64,000 bases of DNA from Falsirhodobacter xinxiangensis (GCF_004959935.1 NZ_SMYN01000006.1:62001-126000); one strand, 5' to 3'. Positions 25,327-35,206 are shown, numbered from the stretch's first letter. Notes: generated from the sequence alone by a model not told the origin. A program made the numbers and translations.

Positions 25327-26314
25327 TCTGGAACTGAAGACCCTGCGCAAGAGCTTCGGCGCCTTCGAGGCGATCAAGGGCGTGGACCTGTCGGTGAAGG
25401 ACCGCGAATTCGTCGTCTTCGTCGGACCGTCGGGTTGCGGGAAATCGACGCTTCTGCGGATGATCGCGGGGCTGGAGACGATCACCTCGGGCGATCTGCT
25501 GATCGACGGCGCGCGGGAAAACGACAGCGAGCCGATGGACCGGGGGCTGGCGATGGTGTTCCAATCCTATGCGCTTTACCCGCACATGACGGTGGCCGAA
25601 AACATGGGCTTTGCGCTGCGCGTCGCCAAGGTGCCCGCGGCCGAGCGGGAACGGGCCGTGCGCGAGGCCGCGCGCGTTCTGGAGCTGGAGCATCTGCTGG
25701 ACCGTCGGCCGAAGGAATTGTCGGGCGGGCAGCGTCAGCGCGTCGCCATCGGGCGCGCCATCGTCCGCAAACCCAAGGTGTTCCTGTTCGACGAGCCTTT
25801 GTCGAACCTCGACGCCGCGCTGCGGGTCAACATGCGGCTGGAACTGATGCGCCTGCACAAGCGGCTGGACGCGACGATGATCTATGTCACGCATGATCAG
25901 ACCGAGGCGATGACGATGGCCGACAAAATCGTCGTGCTGCGGGCTGGGCAGATCGAACAGGTCGGCGCGCCGATGGAGCTTTACGCGCGCCCGGCCAATA
26001 TGTTCGTCGCTGGTTTCATTGGTGCACCGAAGATGAACTTCCTGCCAGCGGGCAAGGATGCGCCGCCGGGGGCAAGGACGCTTGGCATCCGCCCAGAGGA
26101 TCTGGGTCCCGGCGATACATGGCAGGGCACGGTCAGGTTGGTTGAAAGGCTGGGCGGGGTCAGCAACCTGCATGTGGAACTGGAGGATGGTTTCGTGATG
26201 GTCATGCAGGTCACGGGCGAGCCTGCGCGCATGGGCGAACGGATCGGCATGGGAGCCGACCCGTCGCGGTTTCATTATTTCGACGCGCAGGAACGGCGCC
26301 TTACTGCATCGTGA
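25319..26314 (+). CDS. Sugar ABC transporter ATP-binding protein (MalK/UgpC type)
   Basis: 331 residues. Walker A is GPSGCGKST, the Q-loop [10 protein letters not shown], the signature [15 protein letters not shown], Walker [13 protein letters not shown], and the H-loop YVTHDQTEAM. A C-terminal TOBE-type domain follows from about residue 235. It energises the CUT1 permeases at the start of this operon, from which it is separated by six enzyme genes. It overlaps the ROK gene by 8 bases and the convergent SDR gene by 14 bases. Confidence 0.88.
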   Translation: MADLELKTLRKSFGAFEAIKGVDLSVKDREFVVFVGPSGCGKSTLLRMIAGLETITSGDLLIDGARENDSEPMDRGLAMVFQSYALYPHMTVAENMGFALRVAKVPAAERERAVREAARVLELEHLLDRRPKELSGGQRQRVAIGRAIVRKPKVFLFDEPLSNLDAALRVNMRLELMRLHKRLDATMIYVTHDQTEAMTMADKIVVLRAGQIEQVGAPMELYARPANMFVAGFIGAPKMNFLPAGKDAPPGARTLGIRPEDLGPGDTWQGTVRLVERLGGVSNLHVELEDGFVMVMQVTGEPARMGERIGMGADPSRFHYFDAQERRLTAS

Positions 26315-27032
26315 AGCCGCCGTCGATCATCATCACGTCGCCGGTGATCATCCCGGCATCGGCAGAGCAGAGGAACACCGCCGCGGCGGCCACCTCGGGC
26401 GGGCGCACGAAGCGGCCCATGGGGATGTCGCGGCGGGCCTTCTCGCCCTTTTCGCCCGACCAGCCCAGCGCGCCCATCGGCGTGTCCACCACCGTCGGGG
26501 CGATTGCGTTCACCGTCACCCCGTGCCGCGCCCATTCCAGCGCCTGCACCTTGGTCAGCCCGATCAGCCCCGCCTTGCTGGCACCGTAAGCCGCGTGCTG
26601 GTCCAGTGCGATCACCCCCGCCTGCGAGGACAGGTTCACGATCCGTCCGCGCCCCGACGCCTTCAGGAATGGCAGCGCCGCCGCCGAGACCAGCCAAGGC
26701 GCGCGCAGGTTGATGTTCATCGTGCGGTCCCAATCGTCCAGCCGCACCTCCTCGGCAGGAAAGACCATGCCAAGGCCCGCATTGTTGATCAGCAGATCGA
26801 TCCCCATTTCCGCGCCGATACGCTCGATCATCGGGGCGATGGCGGCAGGGTCCGACAGATCGAGCGTGTAGCCGCGATGACCGGGGCCGAACTTCGCGGC
26901 CAGATCCGCGCAGTCCTTCATATCCACCAAGGCCAGCCGCGCGCCCGCCTTGGCGAATGCCTCGGCCAGCGCGACGCCAATCCCGCCCGCGGCGCCGGTG
27001 ATGAGTGCGGTCAGTCCCGAGAGGTCAGACAT
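26301..27032 (-). CDS. Short-chain dehydrogenase/reductase
   Basis: 243 residues from the ATG at 27032; a GTG at 27041 is possible. Classical SDR: cofactor loop TGAAGGIG, LLINNAGLGM, the Ser of VNLSSQAG and YGASK catalytic pair near residue 150, and a terminal GDVMMIDGGF. It oxidises a secondary alcohol, probably of a sugar alcohol given the neighbours. Last of the minus-strand polyol genes, overlapping the stop of the next SDR by eight bases. Confidence 0.82.
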   Translation of the reverse strand: MSDLSGLTALITGAAGGIGVALAEAFAKAGARLALVDMKDCADLAAKFGPGHRGYTLDLSDPAAIAPMIERIGAEMGIDLLINNAGLGMVFPAEEVRLDDWDRTMNINLRAPWLVSAAALPFLKASGRGRIVNLSSQAGVIALDQHAAYGASKAGLIGLTKVQALEWARHGVTVNAIAPTVVDTPMGALGWSGEKGEKARRDIPMGRFVRPPEVAAAAVFLCSADAGMITGDVMMIDGGFTMQ

Positions 27033-27744
27033 CGAAGGCACTCGGCAGGATGATGACGTCGCGGATCGTCACGTTGCGGGGGCGGGTCAGCATGAACAGG
27101 ATCGCGTCTGCCACCTCGGACGGCTCGATCAGCGCGCCGCTTTCCTTGGCCTTGCGCAGGTTCTCCTCGGGCCAATCGGCCAGCAGGGCCGAGATGACGG
27201 GGCCGGGCGAGACCTGGCCCACGCGGATGCCTTTCTTGCAAAGCTGCCGCCGCATGGTCTGCACGAAACAGGTGATCGCCCATTTCGACCCGGAATAGAC
27301 CGGCTCCCAAGGGATCGCGGAATGGCCGGCGATGGAACTGGTCACGATGATGTCGCCCGATCCGCGTTCCTCCATATGCGGCAGGACGGCGTGGACATTC
27401 TTCATCACCGCGTTGATGTTCAGGTTCAGCATCCGGTCGATGCGCGCGGCGTCGGTTTCCGACAGATCCCCGCCGATATAGCTGCCCGCATTGCAATGCA
27501 GGATGTCGATGGCTCCCGCTTTGTGCAGGATCTCCGGCACCATCGCATCGCAGCTTTCGCTGTCCAGCAGGTCGGTCACCTGCGCGATGCTGCCGGGCAG
27601 GCGGGCGGTGATGGCGGACAGCGCGTCGGTGTCGCGGTCCACCAGAACCACGGTCGCGCCCGCCTTGTGCAGCGCCTCGGCCGTTGCCAGCCCGATGCCC
27701 GATGCCGCGCCGGTGATCGCGGCGACTTTTCCGTTCAGGGTCAT
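27025..27744 (-). CDS. Short-chain dehydrogenase, ribitol 2-dehydrogenase-like
   Basis: 239 residues. TGAASGIG cofactor loop, ILHCNAGSYIGGDL in place of the usual NNAG, catalytic SSIAG and YSGSK with the linking segment HSAIPWEPV, and KKGIRVGQVSPGPV. The CNAGSYIGG and IPWEPVYSGSKWA features are characteristic of ribitol-dehydrogenase-type SDRs of rhizobia and relatives. It would oxidise a pentitol or hexitol to a 2-ketose with NAD. Confidence 0.78.
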   Translation of the reverse strand: MTLNGKVAAITGAASGIGLATAEALHKAGATVVLVDRDTDALSAITARLPGSIAQVTDLLDSESCDAMVPEILHKAGAIDILHCNAGSYIGGDLSETDAARIDRMLNLNINAVMKNVHAVLPHMEERGSGDIIVTSSIAGHSAIPWEPVYSGSKWAITCFVQTMRRQLCKKGIRVGQVSPGPVISALLADWPEENLRKAKESGALIEPSEVADAILFMLTRPRNVTIRDVIILPSAFDV

Positions 27745-27753
27745 CTCAGGCTC

Positions 27754-28518
27754 CTATCGCGTCAGGTAACCGCCATCGGCGACAAGGATCGCGCCGGTGA
27801 CATAGCTGGAGGCGGGGCAGGCGAGGAACAGCGCGCAGTTGGCCATTTCCTCGGTGGTGCCGAAGCGGCCCATGGGGGTGTTGTCGGCCCAGATGCGGCT
27901 CCACTCGCCCTTGTCGATCGCGCCCTGGGTCATGTCGGAAATGACGTATCCCGGCGCGATGGCGTTCACGCGGATGTTGCGGGCGGCGTATTCGAAGGCC
28001 ATCACCTTGGTCATCTGGTGGATCGCCGCCTTGGAGCTGTTATAGGCCACCTGCAACTGCGGATGGTTGGCGACGTAGCCGGAGATCGAGCCGACATTCA
28101 CCACCGTTCCGCCGCCCTGCGCCAGCATGGGCTTGATCGCCGCGCGGGCAATGCGGAACGGCGCGGTGAAGTTGGTGCCCATGATGAATTCAAGCTGTTC
28201 GTCGTCGAATTCGTGGAAATTGCCGTTGGCGGCGACGCCCGCATTGTTCACCAGCACATCCAGCCGTCCGAACTTGTCCAGCGTCGCCTCGGTCAGTTTT
28301 TCCCCGATGGTGGGGTCGGTCACGTCGGCGGCCAGCCATGCGAAGCGCGCCGGGTCCGAGGCCACCAGCGCGCGGACCTCGTCCGTCTCGTGGCGGGCGG
28401 TCAGCAGAACGCTGGCCCCTGCTTCGGCGAACAGTTTGGCGGTGGCAAGACCGATGCCCCGGTTGCTTCCGGTGACCAGTGCCACCTTTCCGTCCAGTCT
28501 GAAGTGTGAAAGCGACAT
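27754..28518 (-). CDS. Short-chain dehydrogenase, polyol dehydrogenase type
   Basis: 254 residues. TGSNRGIG cofactor loop, VLVNNAGVAANGNF, catalytic VGSISGY and YNSSKAA near residue 160, EYAARNIRVNAIAPGYV, and a final GAILVADGGYLTR. The C-terminal region NTPMGRFGTTEEMANCALFLA resembles D-arabinitol/sorbitol-type SDRs. Nine bases separate it from the downstream SDR. Three different SDRs side by side suggest several polyols or stereo-isomers are handled. Confidence 0.8.
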   Translation of the reverse strand: MSLSHFRLDGKVALVTGSNRGIGLATAKLFAEAGASVLLTARHETDEVRALVASDPARFAWLAADVTDPTIGEKLTEATLDKFGRLDVLVNNAGVAANGNFHEFDDEQLEFIMGTNFTAPFRIARAAIKPMLAQGGGTVVNVGSISGYVANHPQLQVAYNSSKAAIHQMTKVMAFEYAARNIRVNAIAPGYVISDMTQGAIDKGEWSRIWADNTPMGRFGTTEEMANCALFLACPASSYVTGAILVADGGYLTR

Positions 28519-28530
28519 CGTTATCCTCCG

Positions 28531-29769
28531 TCAGATGTCCTCGCCCTCGCAGGCGGCGAAATAAGGGGTGAGGCGGGCAATCACATGCGCGATGGCCATT
28601 TCCTCGGGGTGCAGCGGGGCGTCTGCGAAGCGCAGCGCGGTGGGCAGGTGCTGGCTGAACAGCGGCTCGGGGATGCGCTGGCCGGACATGGCGGCGATCA
28701 GGCGCGCCACGGCATCCCGCACGGGGTCGGCCAGCCAGTAGTAGCGGATGCGGTCGGAATAGGAGTAGTGCCGCAGCACCCGCGGGTTATCGTGGTAGTG
28801 ACGCTCCCAATCTGCCGGGGCCGCCAGCATCGCCGCCTCGAACGCATGATAGAGCGGGCGGTCGCCATAATCCGGCAGCAGGTCCGACGCGATCAGATCG
28901 AGGGCGTAGAACGCCTCGCGCAGCGCGAAGGTCGCCTCGGGGCCCACCTTCAGGATGCCGCTGCCGTCGCGGACCAGCGCGGCAAGTCGGTCCTGACCTT
29001 GATAATCCGTCGAATGCGCCTCGAATACCATGCCGGGCAGACGGTTCAGAACGGCGGTCAGATCGCGGGCGATTTCAGGGCGATAGCGGATGACGTTGCT
29101 GTTGCCGAACTCCACCCCCGGCTGGACGACCAGAGCGATGGCGCGCGCAAAGGCATCGTCCAGCCCTGCATCGTGGAAGACCTGCCGGTGGATTTCGACC
29201 GTCCGCAGGGCCGCTTCGGGCAGGGTGGGCGTCACGCTGTCCAGATGGTGGTCTGCACCGCCGGGGGGCGGAACCTCGGTCCCGATGACGTAAAGCGGGC
29301 GATGGCTTTCTGCCGCCTGTGCCAGACGGGCGGCCCGCTGGGCGATCAGGGTATCGTCGGGCGCGGCCTCTCCGGCGCAAGGCATCGACGCATCGAGGTG
29401 GATCTTGGTGAACCCGGCGCGGGCATAGGCGCGGACCATCTGTTCGGCCTCGGCCATGGCCTGATCGGGCGGCAGGTGCCGCCAAGGGTTAGGGCCAAGG
29501 TGATCGCCGCCAAGGACGATGCGCGACGGATCGCAGCCCTCGCGCCGGGCAAGATCGGCCACCAGCGAGGCGAAACCCTCGGGGGTCATGCCGGTATATC
29601 CGCCTTGGTGGTTCACCTGATTGCAGGTCGCCTCGATCAACACCGTGGCGTCGCGCTGCTGGCCCAGCCGCAAGGCGGCGCGCAGGACCAGCGGATGGGC
29701 CGAGCAGATGGACGGAATGCCCCTGCGCCCCCGGTTCGCGGCAAGGTCGGTCAGTGCCAGCCGCGTCAT
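28531..29769 (-). CDS. PF08013 (GatZ/KbaZ) family protein, probable D-tagatose 6-phosphate 4-epimerase
   Basis: 412 residues. GIPSICSAHPLVLRAAL at the N-terminus, EATCNQVNHQGGYTGMTP near residue 48, GGDHLGPNPW and HLDASMPC are the barrel motifs of the GatZ/KbaZ family. The family was named for the non-catalytic subunit of tagatose-bisphosphate aldolase, but no GatY partner is present here. In Agrobacterium a PF08013 member next to a PfkB tagatose kinase converts D-tagatose 6-phosphate to D-fructose 6-phosphate, and the neighbours match. It starts inside the stop of the kinase gene (ATGA). Confidence 0.82.
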   Translation of the reverse strand: MTRLALTDLAANRGRRGIPSICSAHPLVLRAALRLGQQRDATVLIEATCNQVNHQGGYTGMTPEGFASLVADLARREGCDPSRIVLGGDHLGPNPWRHLPPDQAMAEAEQMVRAYARAGFTKIHLDASMPCAGEAAPDDTLIAQRAARLAQAAESHRPLYVIGTEVPPPGGADHHLDSVTPTLPEAALRTVEIHRQVFHDAGLDDAFARAIALVVQPGVEFGNSNVIRYRPEIARDLTAVLNRLPGMVFEAHSTDYQGQDRLAALVRDGSGILKVGPEATFALREAFYALDLIASDLLPDYGDRPLYHAFEAAMLAAPADWERHYHDNPRVLRHYSYSDRIRYYWLADPVRDAVARLIAAMSGQRIPEPLFSQHLPTALRFADAPLHPEEMAIAHVIARLTPYFAACEGEDI

Positions 29770-30716
29770 GTCCGGCGCTCCGTCGTGGCGATGAAGGCGT
29801 CGAGTTCGGCGCGCGTGCCGGCACCTTCCATCGGACCGATGAAGGTCACATTCCGCGCGCCCGCCGCGCTGGCATAATCCAATGCGCGCTGCACGGTCAG
29901 CCCAAGGCGGCGGCAGGCGACATAGGCGCCCCCGAAGCAATCGCCCGCCCCGGTGGGGTCGCGTTCCTCGACCACGAAGGCGGGGGAGGCAACCGGGTCT
30001 TCGCCGGGGCGGTATGCGATCGCCCCCGCAGCGCCGCGTTTGACCACGATTTCCGAAATGCCCTGCGCGAAAAGCCGTTCGGGGTCGGTGCCGACCAGTT
30101 CCAACTCCGCCTCGGACGGAAGCAGCAGGTTGGTCATCGCCATAACCCGCTGGATGCGCGGGCCGATCTGCGGGTCCGTGATCAGCTCTTTGCGCAGGTT
30201 CGGATCGAACGAGACGGTGCCGCCCCGCGCCCGGACGCTTTCCAGCGCATCGTCGATCAGCGGCCAAGCAGGTGTCATCGCCAGCGCGGTGCCCATGACA
30301 TGCAGATGGGCCGCGCGGTCGATGATCCGGCGCACCGGGTCGGTCCAGCCGATGCGGGCGGCGGCGGAATGGGCGAGGTTGAAGACGAAATCGCGGCTGC
30401 CATCCGGGCGATAGCGCACGAAGGCGCTTCCGGTCGGCAGTTCCGGGTCCACCGCGATGGCTGACACGTCGATCCCGTCGCGGTGCAGCCGTTCGATGTT
30501 CAGCCGCCCGAAATCGTCATCGCCGACCGTGCCGATCATGGCGGCGGACCCGCCGATCCGCCCGCATTGGTCGATGAAGATCGCAGGCGCGCCGCTGGGA
30601 AAGGGGCCGGTCAAAGCCTGTGCTTCGGTGAACCCTTGCCCGACCGTGTCCGCCACGATCTCGACCAGGATCTCGCCGATACAGAGCGTTGGCCCCAACT
30701 CGTCTGGAGCGAGCAT
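29766..30716 (-). CDS. PfkB family sugar kinase, probable D-tagatose kinase
   Basis: 316 residues from MLAPDELG at 30716, one base after the epimerase stop. The Ribokinase/PfkB layout is complete: N-terminal GGSAAMIGTVGDDDFG, SFDPNLRKEL in the middle, VVKRGAAGAI, and the catalytic anion-hole motif DPTGAGDCFGGAY near residue 265. It phosphorylates a ketose or ketoacid. The pairing with PF08013 and a polyol dehydrogenase favours D-tagatose 6-phosphate formation; 2-keto-3-deoxygluconate kinase is the main alternative. Confidence 0.8.
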   Translation of the reverse strand: MLAPDELGPTLCIGEILVEIVADTVGQGFTEAQALTGPFPSGAPAIFIDQCGRIGGSAAMIGTVGDDDFGRLNIERLHRDGIDVSAIAVDPELPTGSAFVRYRPDGSRDFVFNLAHSAAARIGWTDPVRRIIDRAAHLHVMGTALAMTPAWPLIDDALESVRARGGTVSFDPNLRKELITDPQIGPRIQRVMAMTNLLLPSEAELELVGTDPERLFAQGISEIVVKRGAAGAIAYRPGEDPVASPAFVVEERDPTGAGDCFGGAYVACRRLGLTVQRALDYASAAGARNVTFIGPMEGAGTRAELDAFIATTERRT

Positions 30717-30717
30717 C

Positions 30718-31602
30718 TCAGGGACGCGCGTTGGTGTCGCGGCGGCGACGCGCTTCCGCCATGGCGTTTTCGATGAACACCTTGGCATGGGCAGCCAGCG
30801 GGTCGTTGTCGGTCCAAGTGTCGCGCCAGATTGCGCAGGCTTTCGACAGGCTCTCGTCCACCACCGCCGAGGAGAAGCTTTCGAACACGATGTCGCGCTG
30901 ATAGTCGATGTCCAGCAGGGCGTCGAAGATCGGCCGGAAGTCGATCACGCCGTCGCCAAGGTATCCGCGATTGCTTTCGCCGATGTGGAAATATCCGAGG
31001 CGATCGCCGGCCGAACGGATTGCGGCGGCGGGGTTCGCCTCCTCGATGTTCATGTGGAATGTGTCGAGATGGAGCCGGACATGGTCCGATCCGGTATCCT
31101 CAATGAATTTAAGGCCTTGCGCGGTGGTGTTCAGAAGGTTCGTCTCGAACCGGTTGACGATCTCCAGCACGAGGTCCACGCCCGACGCCTTGGCGATTTC
31201 CGCCGTCTCGGCAATGGCTTCGACGCTGTTCCTCCAGCCATCCTGCGTTGGCAGGCTGTCATATTTCGTATGCGCGGAATAAAGGATGCCGCCCAGCTTG
31301 TTGCCGCCGATGTCGCGCACCGCGCGCACGGCGTCGGCAAGCATCTTCTTGCCCCCCGCGATCTGGTCATTGTCGTTGCCAGATACGTCCTTGTCGCGCG
31401 GCAGGCCCATCGTGACGCCGATTTCGACGTCCAGCGACTGCGCCTTTTTCGCCAGCCGGTCCAGATCGAACTTCTCGGGCCGCAGATAGGCGAATTCGAT
31501 CGTGCGATATCCGTGTTCGGCCGTTTTCTCCAAGGCCATTTCCAACCCTTCCTGCGTCTGGCCTCCCGTCCAGACGAAGGAATGAATCCCCAGCTTGCCC
31601 AT
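30718..31602 (-). CDS. D-tagatose/D-allulose 3-epimerase family protein
   Basis: 294 residues. The metal and catalytic residues known in D-tagatose 3-epimerase of Pseudomonas cichorii (Glu152, Asp185, His211, Glu246) are all found here shifted by five: Glu147 in LVLEIVNRFETN, Asp180 and His183 in LDTFHMNIEE, His206 and Arg212 in HIGESNRGYLG, Glu241 in VFESFS. The protein should epimerise ketohexoses at C3 (D-tagatose/D-sorbose, D-fructose/D-allulose). A strong GGGAGGAG precedes the ATG. First gene of the minus-strand arm. Confidence 0.83.
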   Translation of the reverse strand: MGKLGIHSFVWTGGQTQEGLEMALEKTAEHGYRTIEFAYLRPEKFDLDRLAKKAQSLDVEIGVTMGLPRDKDVSGNDNDQIAGGKKMLADAVRAVRDIGGNKLGGILYSAHTKYDSLPTQDGWRNSVEAIAETAEIAKASGVDLVLEIVNRFETNLLNTTAQGLKFIEDTGSDHVRLHLDTFHMNIEEANPAAAIRSAGDRLGYFHIGESNRGYLGDGVIDFRPIFDALLDIDYQRDIVFESFSSAVVDESLSKACAIWRDTWTDNDPLAAHAKVFIENAMAEARRRRDTNARP

Positions 31603-31635
31603 CGGCGCTCCTCCCTGATCTCCTGCCGAGGATGC

Positions 31636-31667
31636 TACATATGGATTTCTGGCCTTACAAATGGATT
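31636..31667. promoter_or_regulatory. Direct repeats between the 3-epimerase and SorC regulator genes
   Basis: TACATATGGATT (31636-31647) and TACAAATGGATT (31656-31667) differ at one base and are spaced exactly 20 bases start to start, two helical turns. They lie 34 bases upstream of the epimerase start. Related elements occur in the other promoter region of the locus (32692-32762). Candidate binding sites for the SorC-type regulator. Confidence 0.5.
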
Positions 31668-31686
31668 CTTTACGCGCGGCAAATTT

Positions 31687-32637
31687 TTACCCGAGCAGCA
31701 GTTCCGCCGTGACGTCATCGGTGATGAGCGTCGTCGCCAGACCCCTGCGTGCGACGGCGCGAATCACCTCGACCTTGTGCGGGCCGGCGGCGGCAAGGAT
31801 CTTTTCAGGCACCGCTGAAAGGGTTTCCAGCGAAACGCCGACGGTGCGGGCGTCCAAATCGTTCGCGACGCTTTGCCCGTCGCGGTCCAGAAAACGCCCC
31901 ACCACATCGCCGATCGCGCCCGCCTCGGTCAGCCGCTTCGCGTGCTTCTCGGTCGGCAGGCAGGCGCTGATGAGATATGAGCGATCCGAAATGTCGCTGG
32001 CGGTCAGCACGGCAGCATCCAGCGCTTCGAACTTGCTGAAGTGTTCGCGGAAGATTTCCTGCGACAGGAAGGCGTCGCGGTCGATCTCCTCGGACAGGAA
32101 GATCGGCGCGGCAAGCAGCGACCAATTCGCGCCGAACCGTTCCGCCAGACCCGAGGCGATGGAAAACGAATTGAACGTCGCACCCTTGGTGGTGCCTCCG
32201 ATCATCGAAATGACTTCGACATCCGCGCGGTCCAGCCGCGGCAGGTTGGAGACCGCGCTTTGCAACGTCATGCCCCAAGACACGCCGATGCGCCGGAACC
32301 GCCCCGATTCTGCTGCCTGCGTCAGATAGGAGGCCAGCGCCGCCCCGACCGACTGGTGATAGTCGTAGTTCTGCCGATTCGCGGGCGCGACGATCGCCTG
32401 TTGTATCCCAAGCTTTTCGGCCAGCGCGACCTGCATCTCCATCCGCGACAGGAATGGCGATTCGATCTGGATGCGCACCATGCCGGACGCCTTGGCGCGC
32501 TGGATCGCCTGGTTGACCCGCAGCCGCGTCGTGCCCATCGCCGCACCGATTTCGGCCTGGGTCATGCCATTGACGTAATAGTTCCAACAGACTTCGCTGA
32601 CGAAGGCGGCAGTGTCATCGTCCTTGTCGCGGGGCAT
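31687..32637 (-). CDS. SorC/DeoR-type sugar-binding transcriptional regulator
   Basis: 316 residues. The N-terminal helix-turn-helix is YYVNGMTQAEIGAAMGTTRL with recognition helix RVNQAIQRAKASGMV. The large sugar-phosphate-binding domain starts at LAEKLGIQQAIV and includes GVSWGMTLQSAV and VISMIGGTTKG. It lies between the two arms of the polyol locus and probably controls both in response to a sugar phosphate. The upstream element TCCAGATRTA is shared with both promoters. Confidence 0.86.
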   Translation of the reverse strand: MPRDKDDDTAAFVSEVCWNYYVNGMTQAEIGAAMGTTRLRVNQAIQRAKASGMVRIQIESPFLSRMEMQVALAEKLGIQQAIVAPANRQNYDYHQSVGAALASYLTQAAESGRFRRIGVSWGMTLQSAVSNLPRLDRADVEVISMIGGTTKGATFNSFSIASGLAERFGANWSLLAAPIFLSEEIDRDAFLSQEIFREHFSKFEALDAAVLTASDISDRSYLISACLPTEKHAKRLTEAGAIGDVVGRFLDRDGQSVANDLDARTVGVSLETLSAVPEKILAAAGPHKVEVIRAVARRGLATTLITDDVTAELLLG

Positions 32638-32838
32638 TGGATCTCCTGTCCTGCTGCGGTCGCCGTGGGTTAGCGCGTTTCGGCCAGCGCTTCCAGATAT
32701 ACAAAAGATTGCGCAGCGATCCAGATGTATGAATCACTTGCATTGCATGATTTACATTTGTAGCGTTGTCCGAGGGAGCAGGCGGCGGTCCGGGGAGGGA
32801 ACGCGGACGAGCCGCCCCATTTTCAGGGAGGAGACGGA
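32638..32838. promoter_or_regulatory. Divergent control region of SorC gene and polyol ABC operon
   Basis: 201 bases without a gene. TCCAGATATAC (32692-32702) and TCCAGATGTAT (32720-32730) are direct repeats, and TACATTTGTA (32753-32762) is near-palindromic. The reverse complement of the 31636 element is AATCCATATGTA, so all belong to a TCCA-N-AT-N-TA family. The region separates the SorC gene (start 32637) from the binding protein gene (start 32839). Likely SorC operators; exact half-sites are uncertain. Confidence 0.45.
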
Positions 32839-34275
<1,437 letters not shown>

Positions 34276-34281
34276 TCAAGC

Positions 34282-34305
34282 CGCCGGGCCGCGTATGGCC
34301 CGGCG
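34282..34305 (+). promoter_or_regulatory. Intercistronic stem-loop after the binding-protein gene
   Basis: CGCCGGGCC (34282-34290), loop GCGTAT, GGCCCGGCG (34297-34305): nine perfect GC-rich pairs with no U-run after it. It lies between the binding-protein stop and the permease ribosome-binding site (AAGGAG, 34315-34320). Such hairpins commonly protect the upstream message from 3' decay and raise binding-protein levels over permeases. Confidence 0.65.
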
Positions 34306-34327
34306 CTCCAACCAAAGGAGACCGGGG

Positions 34328-35203
34328 ATGCAGTCCAACCGGCTTGGCTGGCTTTTGCTTGCGCCCACGCTTTTGATCCTTGCGATGTTCGGGGTGTTCC
34401 CCTTCATCTATGTGCTGTTCGTGTCCTTCCACCAGTGGAACCCTTTCGCGGTCAATCCCGAGATGATGTTCAACTGGGCGGCCAACTATCGCCGCGTGGT
34501 TTTCGATGCGCAGTTCATCGCATCGCTGGGCGTGACGGCGGCCTTCGTCTTCTTCGCCGTCGTGTCGGAGCTCGTCATCGGCTATGCGCTGGCGCAGGCC
34601 TTCATGAAGGATTTCCCCGGCAAGGCGTTCTTCCGCACGATCCACACGCTGCCACTGATCATGGCACCGATCATCGTGGGCTCGGTCTGGAAGCTGATGA
34701 CAACGCCATCCATCGGCATCATCCCGCATCTGCTGGACAACTGGTTCGGGTATGATCTGAACATCGGACAGAGCGCGACCGCGGCCTTCGTCGTCACCGT
34801 CATCATGGACATCTGGCACTGGACGCCGCTGGTCACGCTGTCGCTGATCGCGGCGCTGGTGTCCCTGCCGCCCGATCCGTTCGAACAGGCACAGATCGAC
34901 GGGGCGGGGCGCTGGCAGATCTTCTGGCACATCACGCTGCCGATGATCCGTCCCGCAATCCTTGCCACCGTCTTCATCCGGCTGATGGACGCGCTGCGAA
35001 CGGTGGACGAGGTGCTGATGCTGACCGGAGGCGGGCCGGGATCGGCCACCCGCTATGTCGGCGTGCATATCTTCAAGGAAGTCTTTCCGCGCACGAATTA
35101 CGGCTACGGCTCGGCCATCTCGGTCGTGGTCCTTTACGTCACCATCGTGGTGTGCTGGCTGCTTTACGTCGGCCTGATCGCACCGCGGAACAAGAAGGGC
35201 TGA
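34328..35203 (+). CDS. Polyol ABC transporter permease
   Basis: 291 residues, six membrane segments. The start at 34328 is set by AAGGAG at 34315-34320. The EAA-type loop is FEQAQIDGAGRWQIFWHITLP, with Gln for the usual Ala, and LTGGGPGSATRYVG is the conserved loop before the last helix. It pairs with the next permease, four bases downstream. Confidence 0.86.
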   Translation: MQSNRLGWLLLAPTLLILAMFGVFPFIYVLFVSFHQWNPFAVNPEMMFNWAANYRRVVFDAQFIASLGVTAAFVFFAVVSELVIGYALAQAFMKDFPGKAFFRTIHTLPLIMAPIIVGSVWKLMTTPSIGIIPHLLDNWFGYDLNIGQSATAAFVVTVIMDIWHWTPLVTLSLIAALVSLPPDPFEQAQIDGAGRWQIFWHITLPMIRPAILATVFIRLMDALRTVDEVLMLTGGGPGSATRYVGVHIFKEVFPRTNYGYGSAISVVVLYVTIVVCWLLYVGLIAPRNKKG

Positions 35204-35206
35204 TCC

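Noticed and set aside
28531-30267. Fusion of the PF08013 gene with an upstream 160-codon extension
   Set aside because: The extension is out of frame with the kinase gene, which fully explains that DNA. The ATG at 29769 overlaps the kinase stop by four bases, as usual here.
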